Of a stretch of DNA of 64,000 nucleotides, positions 36,743 through 46,582 are shown one piece after another. Both the position numbers and the translations under genes were made by a program. Numbering within the stretch: position 1 is the first letter of the stretch; each line of letters starts with the position of its first letter. A model generated the notes under the pieces. The model did no database searches, was not told the origin of the DNA, and saw nothing but the letters and a program-made list of their open reading frames with translations. Source of the stretch: Aspidapion aeneum (taxonomy: Eukaryota; Arthropoda; Insecta; Coleoptera; Brentidae); assembly GCA_963576565.1 (NCBI GenBank), contig OY755048.1, positions 7,460,136-7,524,135 of the forward strand, in the 5' to 3' direction.

Positions 36743-36980
36743 TCAAATACCAAATTGCAAGTAATGCAAGGACCTAAAACTATAAACAACAAATGAAATT
36801 AAAGAAAGAAAAATAAGAAAAAAGTTTTCTGCTTCGGCCGGGGATCGAACCCGGGACCTCTTGCTATCTAGGCAAACATTCTTCGGTGGTTCAGTGGTAG
36901 AATGTTTGCCTAGATAGCAAGAGGTCCCGGGTTCGATCCCCGGCCGAAGCAGAAAACTTTTTTCTTATTTTTCTTTCTTT
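36743..36980 (-). mobile_element. tRNA-derived SINE folded into a perfect 80-bp-arm palindrome
   Basis: 36801-36880 is the exact inverse of 36901-36980, with a 20-base loop CTTCGGTGGTTCAGTGGTAG. The right arm plus loop reads as a tRNA-like head with A box (TGGTTCAGTGG) and B box (GGTTCGATCCC), closest in layout to tRNA-Gly but with anticodon-loop bases CTAGATA. The left side continues on the minus strand as the SINE body and tail (AATTTCATTTGTTGTTTATA, GGTCCTTGCATTACTTGC). AAACCCTAAGTA flanks the unit at 36731-36742 and 36981-36992, so it entered as one insertion. Body copies occur at 63.5 and 63.8-64.0 kb. Confidence 0.9.
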
Positions 36981-37040
36981 AAACCCTAAGTACTTATTAA
37001 TATAATTAATATCTAATTTTTTCACAAAATCAAAACTCTA

Positions 37041-37609
37041 AAAAATACTCTGCCAATATATGGGCCCCTAAGCTCACACTAGGTACTATAGTTATAGTGT
37101 ACGTGTGAGCTAATATAACTAAAAACTGAAATATATTTTATTTAACTCCAGACTAAATTACCTTTTGTTTGATACCACACAAGCCATGTTTTGACTTAAA
37201 CTCAAATTTTTGAAATCTACCCCCACCCTTAAAAAAAACAAAAAACTAAAATGTATTTTGTTAAACTCCGGACTCAATTACCTTTCGTTTGATATCACAC
37301 ACGCCATATTTTCACTTAAACTCTAATTTTTAAAATATACCCCCACCCTTTTTTTTTAAATAAATTAAAATGTATTTTGTTTAACTGCAGACTCAATTAC
37401 CTTTCGTTTGATATCACACACGCCATATTTTCACATAAACTCTAATTTTTGAAATCTACCCCCACCCTTTTATTTGGTTTCTGTTCGGTGGATTTTGTTC
37501 ATTTTTAAATGGGACCATCTCGACCCAAGACCCAGCCTAGGTACCAAATTTCATTAAAATCCGCCAAGCGGTTTTTGAGTTATGCGCGTTGGTCGTTACA
37601 GACATACAT

Positions 37610-37640
<31 letters not shown>

Positions 37641-37810
37641 TACAGACAGACAGACAGACAGACAGACAGACGGCGCAACAAAAAAGTTTCAAAATCATCT
37701 GAAACGCAAAGATATATAAAAATTTTTGAAATCGGAGCAACTTTTTTTTTCTCGAAAAAATTAGGATCACCATAGCTCACACTACTATAGTATAGTATAT
37801 GTGTGAGCTA
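37041..37810 (-). mobile_element. Family A element, copy 3
   Basis: Minus-strand copy with the terminal palindrome at 37773-37810, the microsatellite at about 37600-37672, the conserved block CGCGCATAACTCAAAAACCG in inverse and about four minisatellite units. It is complete at both ends. Confidence 0.9.
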
Positions 37811-38569
37811 ATAATGAACTGGTGACTTGCAGGAAGAAAAGTCAGAGGAAAGCCACCAAAAACGTAAATAGACGATGTCGAAGATGACATCAAGAATAAT
37901 GTAAATAAGAAGGTGGCGAAGAATCGTACCAGAGAGCAGGGTTGGATGGAACTGGCGGGTAACCGGGCAAATGCCCGGTGGACCGGTACAATTTGTGGCC
38001 GATGTACCTACCTATTCCAAATTATTAATATTTATTTTTGTATATTTGACAAAAGAACTAATTAAAACATCAAACAATTAAATTTAAAAAATCTGTATGT
38101 AGTAATTCCAGGCCTGCGTTTCGTCGTTTTTTTCCGAACCACACTTTCGTCACTTGCGCCCTTTTAACTACCGGGGGCAGAGCAGGTATGCTAATTTTTC
38201 AGATGGTAACGACTTTTTTAATAATGAACTAGATGCTGCAATTTTATCTATGATCCCCTTAATGTGAATTGGACCCAATACCGATTTTTTAATCGGTTAA
38301 TCGATTTCTTAGATTTTTTATGTATTTTAGCATCAAAAATGATCTTTCGCAACTAAGATATGAGATATTGGCAAGGCCGTACCGAAGGGGGAGATCAGGG
38401 AAATTAATCCCCACCAAAATTGTCAACAAAGTGTGTTAAAAGAGATTTCACAACAGCAACAAAAATATGAAAAAAATTGGACAATATTTTTATTACATTT
38501 TTTTATTCTCCTGATTTTTTCTTTTGGATATTGGTATTGTAAAAATATATTAATAAGTTAGTGCCATTA

Positions 38570-39185
38570 TACAGGGTGTCCCAACTAAGAGGTAACAGAC
38601 GTCTTTTTGGGTATTTTTCGTGCGAATTTGGACAAACGCTCGGACACGTCGATTTTGTGTATGAGGGGGACACTTTTTGGGTATCTTGAAATTTTTGTAG
38701 CACGCACCATCTTCGAGGGGTATACTTTACCCCTATATTTTGAATAGGGAAACTGGGTCTCGTGATACATTGTTTTGAAGGCCTCTTGAACGTCTTTACA
38801 ACCATGTAAAAGTTTTAAAAATCTATCCATTAGTTTTTGAGATAATTGCCTTCAAACTTTCAAATTTAACATGGACTGATAAAATAAAAATTTAAACATT
38901 TAAAAGCAAATATCTCAAAAACTAATCTATGGATTTTCAAAATTTTTACATGGTTATAAAGATATTCAAGAGAGCTTCAAAACAAGATACCACTAGACCC
39001 ACTTTCCCCATTCAAAATATAGGGGTAAAGTATACCCCTCGAAGATGGTGCGTGCCACAAAAATTTCAAGATAGCCAAAGAGTGTCCCCCTCGCAAACAA
39101 AATCGACGTGTTCGAGCGTTGCTCCAAATTCGCACGAAAAATACCCAAAAACACCTCTGTTACCTTTTAGTTGGAACACCCTGTA
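38570..39185. mobile_element. Fold-back MITE, TACAGGGTGT ends
   Basis: The left arm 38570-38850 begins TACAGGGTGTCCCAACTAAG. The right arm 38900-39185 is its imperfect inverse, ending CACCCTGTA. TA lies outside both ends (38568-38569 and 39186-39187). Shared inner blocks include GGGGTATACTTTACCCCTAT. The 80-100-codon frames here are arm translations and not genes. Confidence 0.85.
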
Positions 39186-39560
39186 TACATTATCTCCTTG
39201 ATACATTATACTTATTTTAATATAAAAGTAACTCTAATAATCAAACGAGTAACGCAGGCCTGGAATTACTACATACAGATTTTTTAAATTTAATTGTTTG
39301 ATGTTTTAATTAGTTCTTTTGTCAAATATACAAAAATAAATATTAATAATTTGGAATAGGTAGGTACATCGGCCACAAATTGTACCGGTCCACCGGGCAT
39401 TTGCCCGGTTACCCGCCAGTTCCATCCAACCCTGCTCTCTGGTACGATTCTTCGCCACCTTCTTATTTACATTATTCTTGATGTCATCTTCGACATCGTC
39501 TATTTACGTTTTTGGTGGCTTTCCTCTGACTTTTCTTCCTGCAAGTCACCAGTTCATTAT

Positions 39561-39699
39561 TAGCTCACACATATACTATACTATAGTAGTGTGAGCTATG
39601 GTGATCCTAATTTTTTCGAGAAAAAAAAAGTTGCTCCGATTTCAAAAATTTTTATATATCTTTGCGTTTCAGATGATTTTGAAACTTTTTTGTTGCGCC

Positions 39700-39733
<34 letters not shown>

Positions 39734-39734
39734 A

Positions 39735-39769
<35 letters not shown>

Positions 39770-40479
39770 ATGTCTGTCTGTAACGACCAACGCGCATAAC
39801 TCAAAAACCGCTAGGCCGATTTTAATGAAATTTGGTACCTAGGCTGGGTCTTGGCTCGAGATGGTCCCATTTAAAAATGAACAAAATCCACCGAACACAA
39901 ACCAAATAAAAGGGTGGGGGTAGATTTCAAAAATTAGAGTTTATGTGAAAATATGGCGTGTGTGATATCAAACGAAAGGTAATTGAGTCTGCAGTTAAAC
40001 AAAATACATTTTAATTTATTTAAAAAAAAGGGTGGTTCGGTTCGGTTCGGTTCGGTTCGGTTCATTCATATATTTTAAAAATTAGAGTTTAAGTGAAAAT
40101 ATGGCGTGTGTGATATCAAACAAAAGGTAATTGAGTCCGGAGTTTAACAAAATACATTTTAGTTTTTTGTTTTTTTTTAAGGGTGGGGGTATATTTTAAA
40201 AATTAGAGTTTAAGTGCAAATATGGCGTGTGTGATATCAAACGAAGTCCGGAGTTTAACAAAATACATTTTAGTTTTTTGTTTTTTTTTAAGGGTGGGGG
40301 TAGATTTCAAAAATTTGAGTTTAAGTCAAAACATGGCTTGTGTGGTATCAAACAAAAGGTAATTTAGTCTGGAGTTGAATAAAATATATTTCAGTTTTTA
40401 GTTATATTAGCTAACACGTACACTATAGCTATAGTACCTAGTGTGAGCTTAGGGGCCCATATATTGGCAGAGTATTTTT
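39561..40479 (+). mobile_element. Family A element, copy 4
   Basis: Plus-strand copy with the terminal palindrome at 39561-39598 and the TCTG run at about 39700-39780. The minisatellite tract carries an extra rearranged portion, including a GGTTC microsatellite at 40035-40062 replacing part of one unit, and a shortened unit near 40246. It pairs with copy 3 in the inverted duplication. Confidence 0.9.
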
Positions 40480-40887
40480 CTTGTTGTCTCATCCATTCTT
40501 TGAATATGTCCCAAACAAGCTATAATCTTTTATTTTTGATCAATCTTACGCTTTTTGCGTCATTTATTACATCTATTAGCCATATATGTTACGTATATGC
40601 TATTAGCTGTTCTTATTCATAATTCATCCGTATCCGGCAATAACCATCTTCTGTTTGCACTGGTCCAAAAGATCTTACAAAAAAATTATTTTTCAAATAT
40701 TTTTAGTTGTTTTTTATTCGCTTTTTGTTAGTGTGCACCCATGTGTCACTACCAACCTAATTATTGTAGTGTAGATTTTTTGTTTAAGAGATCTCGTTAG
40801 AAACTTTGTTGAGCAGATTTTTATGAGCGTAAAACAGTGGCGCACCCAGGATTATTTCTTTGGGGGGGAGGCGAGGCTCCTTGGGGC
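40480..40887. other. Noncoding, with the left end of a CAGTGGCGCACCC element
   Basis: CAGTGGCGCACCCAGGATTA at 40835 looks like a hAT MITE terminus. The next element inserted 50 bp inside it. Its right end was not found with confidence. Confidence 0.4.
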
Positions 40888-41248
40888 AGCGGCTTAGCGT
40901 GGGGGGGGGGCGCGGGGGGTTCGTCGCCCCCCCCCGCCCCGAGGGTAGTGGCGCCCCATAGGTGGGAGAGGCGCCCTTGTGTCGTATCGGCCGCCCCCTC
41001 ATACATGATGACCTTTTTTTTTTTTAGTTGCAAGATTTCGTCAGAAGCGCCCTTGTTACTTTGGAGACGGCGCGGTTCAAATTTCTACGGCGCGGTTCTT
41101 TTTTTTTTGGTCGCAAGATTTGTGAGAGGCGCCTTTTTGACCTTTTGGTTTTTTTTTTTACCGTAAGATTTTTCATCAGTTTTCAGAGGCGCCCTTTTTA
41201 GCTGTCGCCCCCCCCCCCCCCCGCCCTTTCGGGCACGCTACGCCGCTG
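40888..41248. mobile_element. G-rich hAT-type MITE, duplication CCTTGGGG
   Basis: The left end CAGCGGCTTAGCGTG and the inverse of the right end, CAGCGGCGTAGCGTG, form the termini. CCTTGGGG occurs at 40880-40887 and 41249-41256. Runs of 9-17 G or C flank the ends. The interior GGCGCC and TCTTGCGACC-like text is shared with 42248-42487 and 27270-27470. Open frames of 70-109 codons here are low-complexity artefacts. Confidence 0.85.
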
Positions 41249-41256
41249 CCTTGGGG

Positions 41257-42239
41257 GAAGGCTGAAGCTTAATGATGTCGTATTTTATGCTATTTTAGCT
41301 CTTTTGAGCCCCTATATAAAATTACAGAATCAACTTAAAAATATTTAAAATGCATTTTTGAGTTAAGGGGATTAAGTACTACAAAAATGCTAAATATAAA
41401 AAAATCAGTGATATACGAGCAACGACTCTGTATGGTTTTCAAAAGAATAACTCATTTGTTTTGAGGTAAATGGTAAATTATCAAGGCGTTAATTTCCCTA
41501 ACCATTCATAGGATACCGCTCAAAAGAAAAAAATGTAATAAACAGATTCAGGCTCAATATTCAGCCAGATACTTTAAAGTAGCTCCCACGAACGCATACC
41601 GGTCCAGAATTAGCCCCAATGTTTTTAGTATTTTGTAGTCCCACGCTACGTCAAAATATATTTTAATTGTGTAAACTTGCTTGCTACGTATAGTACAGAA
41701 AAATTGACTAAAATATCAACCGCTGAGCGTTTAGGAAAAGTAAAAAAGAACAAATGTTAAAGTTTCTCTCTGACAGAGCTGGGCAGATTACTTCAGAAAC
41801 GTAGTAGGGTATAACTACTAATACTACTTAATCAAACAACTACTAGTAATTTGTAGGTAGATATTTAACTAGTTTTTTAATTACAAAACATTTTGAACGC
41901 TTCATTATGATGGGGGGACCTCGGGGAGCGCAACTCCCCAAGCCAATTTTTTTTTAAAGTTTGTGACATCTTTCATGCATAAAAAAAAAATATGTAAAAT
42001 ACGGCATCAGTGGGTCTTCCCCCCCCCCAAGACATTGGGTGTGCCAAAAGTAGGTAGTTAAAAATAATCGAATATGACAATTTGGAGAAAAAAAGTAGTG
42101 AGAATATAACTTAACTTTTAAAAGAGTTAGCTTTTGCTGTTTGAAAATGTTATTTTTATGGTTGTGGTTGGCGTTTTTTGTAAAAATATCAGGATGAATT
42201 CCTAAAGATTTTTAAAGTACGCATAAAATATTAGATCAA
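41257..42239. other. Noncoding, repeat fragments
   Basis: No gene. 41915-42050 (GGGGGGACCTCGGGGAGCG to CCCCCCCCCCAAGACATTGG) resembles 44670-44795 and is probably a related G-rich MITE. Confidence 0.4.
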
Positions 42240-42247
42240 CCATTCAC

Positions 42248-42487
42248 CAGCGACGTAGCGTGCCCGAAAGGGCGGGGGGGGGGGGCGACAGCTAAAAAGG
42301 GCGCCTCTGAAAACTGATAAAAAATCTTGCGACCAAAAAAAAAACAAAAGGTCCTCATGTCGTTAGTTTCCTTTGGCGCCCAGTCAATTGGCCGTTGCCG
42401 GCCCGACTTAATAAAGCTGAGGGCGCTTCGGCCACCAATGGGGCGCCACTACCCTCGGGGCGGGGGGGGGGTGGCGCTACACCGCTG
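42248..42487. mobile_element. 240-bp G-rich hAT-type MITE, duplication CCATTCAC
   Basis: CAGCGACGTAGCGTGCC at the left and, inverse, CAGCGGTGTAGCGCCACC at the right. CCATTCAC lies at 42240-42247 and 42488-42495. G runs of up to 14 lie near each end. Same family as 40888-41248. Confidence 0.9.
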
Positions 42488-42495
42488 CCATTCAC

Positions 42496-43107
42496 CGTTG
42501 CTAGGATAATATTTAGACTGGTCAAACGTTTTCCCTGAACATCTCCTGAACATTTCCAGACTTTTACAGGACGTTATTGTCGTGTAATTTTGACATAATA
42601 AGTAAAACAAAATAAAATCACATCACCAACTGCCGGTTAGTGTATTGTAATGCAAAATTTCACAAAATTTTAATTGTCTGTCGAAACATTTCAATTTCGA
42701 GACCCTAAAAACAAAGATTTGATGCAAAATGTAATTCAAAAAAACTGTTTCTTTTAAGTTCTCCCACTACTCCTTAAAGTTTGGTGCATTATTTAAATTA
42801 CACCCTGTATATATACAGATTTCATAGTATATCCTTTTAAAACATACGCTTAGCTTAAGTCACTTTCAAACCTATTTTTAAAAAAATGGTGTCATTCCGA
42901 CTTCGATGGTTTCCCAAAATAGTTAAGCGACTAATTAACAGTAAATTAGATAAAGTTTTGCATATCTGATTGCCGATTATCCAAATACAGCTACTAACAT
43001 CCAGGGATCATTAATCGCGAACAGAAAGCAATATAAAAGTGCTGCAGGTAAGCAAATAATGTACGGCAATAGTTTGCACATTAGCCGTAAAATATTTAAA
43101 GGAGGTG
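42496..43107. other. Noncoding region upstream of trh
   Basis: No gene recognised. AT-rich, apparently low in repeats. It grades into the duplicated GC-rich block. Confidence 0.35.
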
Positions 43108-43422
43108 AAGCTATAATGGCTTTTGCGAGCGATCAAGTCGATTTGTTGGCCAACAAGGGGAACAGATAACGCTATCGAGGTTGAGCTAATTGAAAGCTAA
43201 TAGAGCAAGTGCGGCAGTTAAGGCCGGAGCGCGCGTGTGTACCGCTCGCGGGCTTAACTCAGATTAACTGATCCCGGTTGCGTCGCCGTTGATCCATATT
43301 TGGCCTGTACAGTTTCGAGCCAGTTTTAAACACCCTACACTGTAAGATTGGCCTACGCAGGTTTTGTCGTCGAGCTGGTTGGAAATTACTACACATTGTC
43401 AGGATTTATTTATTTTTTATTT
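43108..43422. promoter_or_regulatory. Duplicated GC-rich noncoding block, copy 1
   Basis: 43108-43330 and 43423-43645 agree almost base for base (ATGGCTTTTGCGAGCGATCA, GCTAATTGAAAGCTAATAGA, GCGTCGCCGTTGATCCATAT), offset 315 bp. No other copy is in the window, no reading frame is kept, and the base composition differs from the flanks. Repeated TTAACTC/GATTAACTGA and TAATTGAAAGCTAAT motifs look like transcription-factor sites. It lies about 7.6 kb upstream of trh exon 1. Enhancer function is an inference. Confidence 0.5.
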
Positions 43423-43965
43423 AAGCTAAAATGGCTTTTGCGAGCGATCAAGTCGATTTGTGGGCCAACAAGGGGAACAGATAACGCTATCGAGGTTGAG
43501 CTAATTGAAAGCTAATAGAGCAAGTGCGGCAGTTAAGGCCGGGGCGCGCTTGTATACCGCTCGCGGGCTTAACTCAGATTAACTGATCCCGGTTGCGTCG
43601 CCGTTGATCCATATTTGGCCTGTACAGTTTCGAGCCAGTTTTAAGCGCTCTACATACATACACATTGGTCTTGCAGTAAGGCATGAGAATTCTGCCTGAA
43701 ATGAATACGCGGCTAAAGCTACGTTTACATTTGGAGAGTTTACTGCCGGAAAGTACTGGCAGCCACTAAACTAGCCGGCCCGTCAACTCTTGGAAAAACT
43801 TGAGGAAGAGTGCACTTTCTTGTAGTTTACAAATGGCAAGTTTAGTGGCTGCCAGTACTTTCCGCCAGTAAACTCTCCAAATGTAAACGTAGCTTTAGGG
43901 TTGGCGTGAGCAGGTTTCGCGTCGAGTTGGTTCGAAATGACTACAAATTGTCAGGAATTATCCTT
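43423..43965. promoter_or_regulatory. Duplicated GC-rich noncoding block, copy 2, MITE-split
   Basis: Second copy. Its distal part, the CGTCGAGTTGGTTCGAAATGA segment at 43920-43960, matches 43367-43405 of copy 1, but a MITE (43713-43897) and some extra sequence separate it from the proximal part. The whole unit was therefore duplicated first and the MITE entered afterwards. Confidence 0.5.
43713..43897. mobile_element. 185-bp palindromic MITE, TA duplication
   Basis: Arms of about 58 bp: 43714-43771 (AAGCTACGTTTACATTTGG and on) and its near-perfect inverse 43839-43896 (ending CAAATGTAAACGTAGCTT). TA lies on both sides. The loop is about 67 bp. Confidence 0.85.
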
Positions 43966-44819
43966 CAGTTCAAGCGAAACCTGCACCGGTTCATTCGATT
44001 TTGACCACACGGTCCATTCTGAAGCCAAAGTCAGGGGGGAGGGGATGATCAAGCAGTGACTGTAAGGACACAGAAAATATCTGCACAGGAGAAAAGCGCA
44101 CACAGTAAAACAACGCACATGGTTTTTAAGTCTTTAGAGTTTGAATGTTGAAATGAACAGGTTATGTTATTTATTTGACCATTTTAGATTTGGCCACAAA
44201 AGACGAGAGAATATATATTATGTATTAGAAATTTCATAAAATTTGAAAAAGAAAAAAGAAGTTTGAAAATATTTGAATCTAAAAAAACTTAAAATTTTGA
44301 AAATCAAACTAAATAATGTTTTACCATGATGTTCGATGATCCATATCATAATATCTTCAATATGCGGATGGCTCTAAATTAGACAGTACAGAGTGGCTAT
44401 ATCTAATTGGCCACGATTTGTCCACAGGCCGCTAACAAAAGACTTACTGGGGCTCCTATCCTAACTGCTTTAACAAACTATCCTAACTGCTTTAACAAAC
44501 TATCCTAACTGCTTTAACAAACGGTTGGTTTGTTTTTGGTATCGATAATAATTTTACTATGTTCTACCGCCCCCGCCCGCTTAGTGACCCCGCGGTTAAA
44601 CTTTGTTCTCATCTTATTGTTTAATCACGTTATATTTCAATAATAGTTATTTATCATGCGTGAACCTAGGGGGGGTCTCGGGGCATAAACATACATTTTT
44701 GAAAGTATTTTTTCCATATTTTATGAATAAAAATAATAAAATAGCATAAAATACGGTATCATGGAGTCTCGCCCCCCCAAGACTCTCGAACCCCTCTAAG
44801 ACATACACACTCTGTGGTA
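43966..44819. other. Noncoding, small tandem repeat
   Basis: No gene. Three perfect 22-bp copies of TATCCTAACTGCTTTAACAA plus AC occupy 44457-44522. 44665-44800 is a G-run repeat related to 41915-42050. Confidence 0.5.
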
Positions 44820-45071
44820 CACCGGCGTATACAAGGGGGGGGGGGGGTACTGGGTGTAATTACCCCCCCCCAAGATTGGTAAAACGTAAGGATCTTTCCA
44901 CAAAAATTCAAAGTTTTTGCCTGCGGTGCATTAAACTTTCTTTATTATTGACGAACTCGGACCACCCTTAGTGATATTTGTTTAAAATTAACTAAATGGC
45001 TTAAATTTGTAGAGTATCACAGATTATATGTGCTCTTATTTAGCAACTATGTGTTGTTTGACTAAATTACC

Positions 45072-46281
45072 CAGAGGCGGCTCGTCCATAGGAGCGCTGG
45101 TGCGCGCGCACCCCCAGCAAAAATAAGAAAAAAAATAAATACAAACTATTATTAAATAATTACTGTTGTTTTTTATTTATTTTTTAATGATCCCGATCCC
45201 GCTAGTGGCATCTATCGGCCATTAACGGAAGTAATTAAGATCTTTTCGACTTGACGCTTGCTGCCGCATACGGTGGCCTTCGATCGCCTCGCTTGAATCT
45301 AGAGATATGAGAGGGCGGGCTTGAATCTGGAGGTGCGCGTGGATTCGGCGTTCCTCTTTAATCCAATTTTTGCAACGTAATTGGATCGGAAATACTCGGG
45401 ATATCGGCCGAGAAAAGGGCGGGGTGGTGCGCTAAATCAATACACACTTGCATCGTTTTTTTATAGTTCTCAGCTGATTACTGTTTATATTATCGTTAGT
45501 ATGCGTTTATTGGGCGTAATTAAAATTTATTTACGCAGTTTTTAAGTGAATTTTATGCTGTTTTCAGCTTCTTGTTTGTAATTTTTGGGTTAACTATTAT
45601 CTACAAGTGTCGAATATGTCTGAGGCAGTTATAACTTCGGGTTCGGGTAATCCTGGAAGTAATTCAAGACTTAATTGTGTACAAAACATTATAGCAAGCT
45701 TTTCCTCCTTTAATTTAAATAATAAAAAAATTGAAATTAAAAGATTAGGAAGGCCGACTCCAGAATTAGAATTATCTCAAACTTGCTCCAAAAGAAAAGA
45801 AGGTAGGAATTTTAAAAGATACTTTAGAAAAGATATTTACCAAAAAAACAACTGGATTTGTGAATTTGTGAAACAAAAAGCAGGACTGACAAAAAGGTGC
45901 GTAATATCAATTTAACATTAATTTTCAGCCGATGACCGGATAACATTGAATCAACGTATACGAACATTACAATATGAAATGGTATTTGAATCAAAAGCTA
46001 AGATAAAACGGTTTTGTACATTGAATTAATGTTATCCATCGTTGGCTAGAAACTAATATGTATGTATACTGTAGGTAATTTTTTTTTGTGTAGGCATATT
46101 TTTATTTATTGGAGACCTGCTTTTTTTTACTTTGACAGTCTTATTACCTAGTGGGCACCATAAGTTCTTTTATTTGGCTACAAATAAATATGCAAATTTT
46201 TTTAACTTTATTTATTTTAAATTTATTTCGACTCACTTATTATAGTGCACACCCATTCTTATACTTCACGAGCCGCCACTG
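45072..46281 (+). mobile_element. Internally deleted hAT transposon, duplication AAATTACC
   Basis: Left CAGAGGCGGCTCGT and, inverse, right CAGTGGCGGCTCGT. AAATTACC occurs at 45064-45071 and 46282-46289. At 1210 bp it lacks room for a full hAT transposase but keeps the N-terminal coding part (45607-45915). Confidence 0.9.
45607..45915 (+). CDS. hAT/ZMYM-type transposase N-terminal remnant
   Basis: A 102-codon frame. RLGRPTPELEL and the basic KRKEGRNFKRYFRKDIYQKNNW block resemble the start of the TTF-type zinc-finger region of ZMYM1-like hAT transposases, which in intact members continues into a Cys-rich FCFPC-like segment. Here the sequence ends at a stop after AGLTKRC without the cysteines. 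The remainder of the element is noncoding. The first codon in frame is not optimal; an ATG is at 45616. Confidence 0.5.
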   Translation: MSNMSEAVITSGSGNPGSNSRLNCVQNIIASFSSFNLNNKKIEIKRLGRPTPELELSQTCSKRKEGRNFKRYFRKDIYQKNNWICEFVKQKAGLTKRCVISI

Positions 46282-46332
46282 AAATTACCCCTCCCAAGAT
46301 CAGGGCCTGGATACGCCACTACTGTGGTAATA

Positions 46333-46580
46333 GAGACTTATTGCAATACGGCCAGGCAATAATTCTGCCGGGCACTATTCTGACATTTTCCCATTGAAAA
46401 CTGACTGTTGATCTTTTAAAATTTACATACCAAAGTCGAATTTATAAATCCAGTCGTTTATTTTCAATTAATAGTGGCGGCAAAGGCCTAATTTTGATAG
46501 AAGACATTTGTTCTTATAATGTGAAACTGTCAATATAGTGCCCGGCACAATTAGTGCCTGGCACTATTGCAATAAGTCCC
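46333..46580. mobile_element. TA-flanked MITE, family GGACTTATTGCAATA, copy 2
   Basis: GAGACTTATTGCAATACGGC at the left and, inverse, GGGACTTATTGCAATAGTGC at the right, with GCCGGGCACTAT inside both ends. TA flanks at 46331-46332 and 46581-46582. Same family as 9291-9561. It lies beside the outer hAT duplication. Confidence 0.85.
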
Positions 46581-46582
46581 TA

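Larger units (their letters stand above)
37041..40479. repeat. 3.4-kb inverted duplication (arms 37041-38120 and 39251-40479)
   Basis: The inner 310 bp of each arm (37811-38120 and 39251-39560) are exact inverses by eye and consist of LINE C-terminal debris (GRKVRGKPPKT, VEDDIKNNVNKKVAKN) plus an AT-rich tract. The outer part of each arm is a family A element (37041-37810 and 39561-40479), and these differ by indels. The loop (38121-39250) contains another inverted-repeat element. A transcript across the region would fold into long double-stranded RNA. Confidence 0.9.
44820..46321. mobile_element. hAT-type element with another hAT inside
   Basis: Left CACCGGCGTATACAAGG and, inverse, right TAGTGGCGTATCCAGG. 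CTGTGGTA occurs at 44812-44819 and 46322-46329. Without the inner element (45072-46281 plus one duplication copy) the outer one would be about 280 bp, a MITE of the GGCGTA group. Confidence 0.85.

Noticed and set aside
36881..36952. A functional tRNA gene in the SINE head
   Set aside because: It has A and B boxes and a cloverleaf-like fold, but the first acceptor pair is mismatched, no CCA-proximal terminator is placed as expected, and the sequence continues into a SINE body with target duplications. It is a SINE head.
38503..39201. Frames of 80-100 codons on both strands
   Set aside because: They are translations of the two arms of the TACAGGGTGT fold-back element and resemble each other for that reason.
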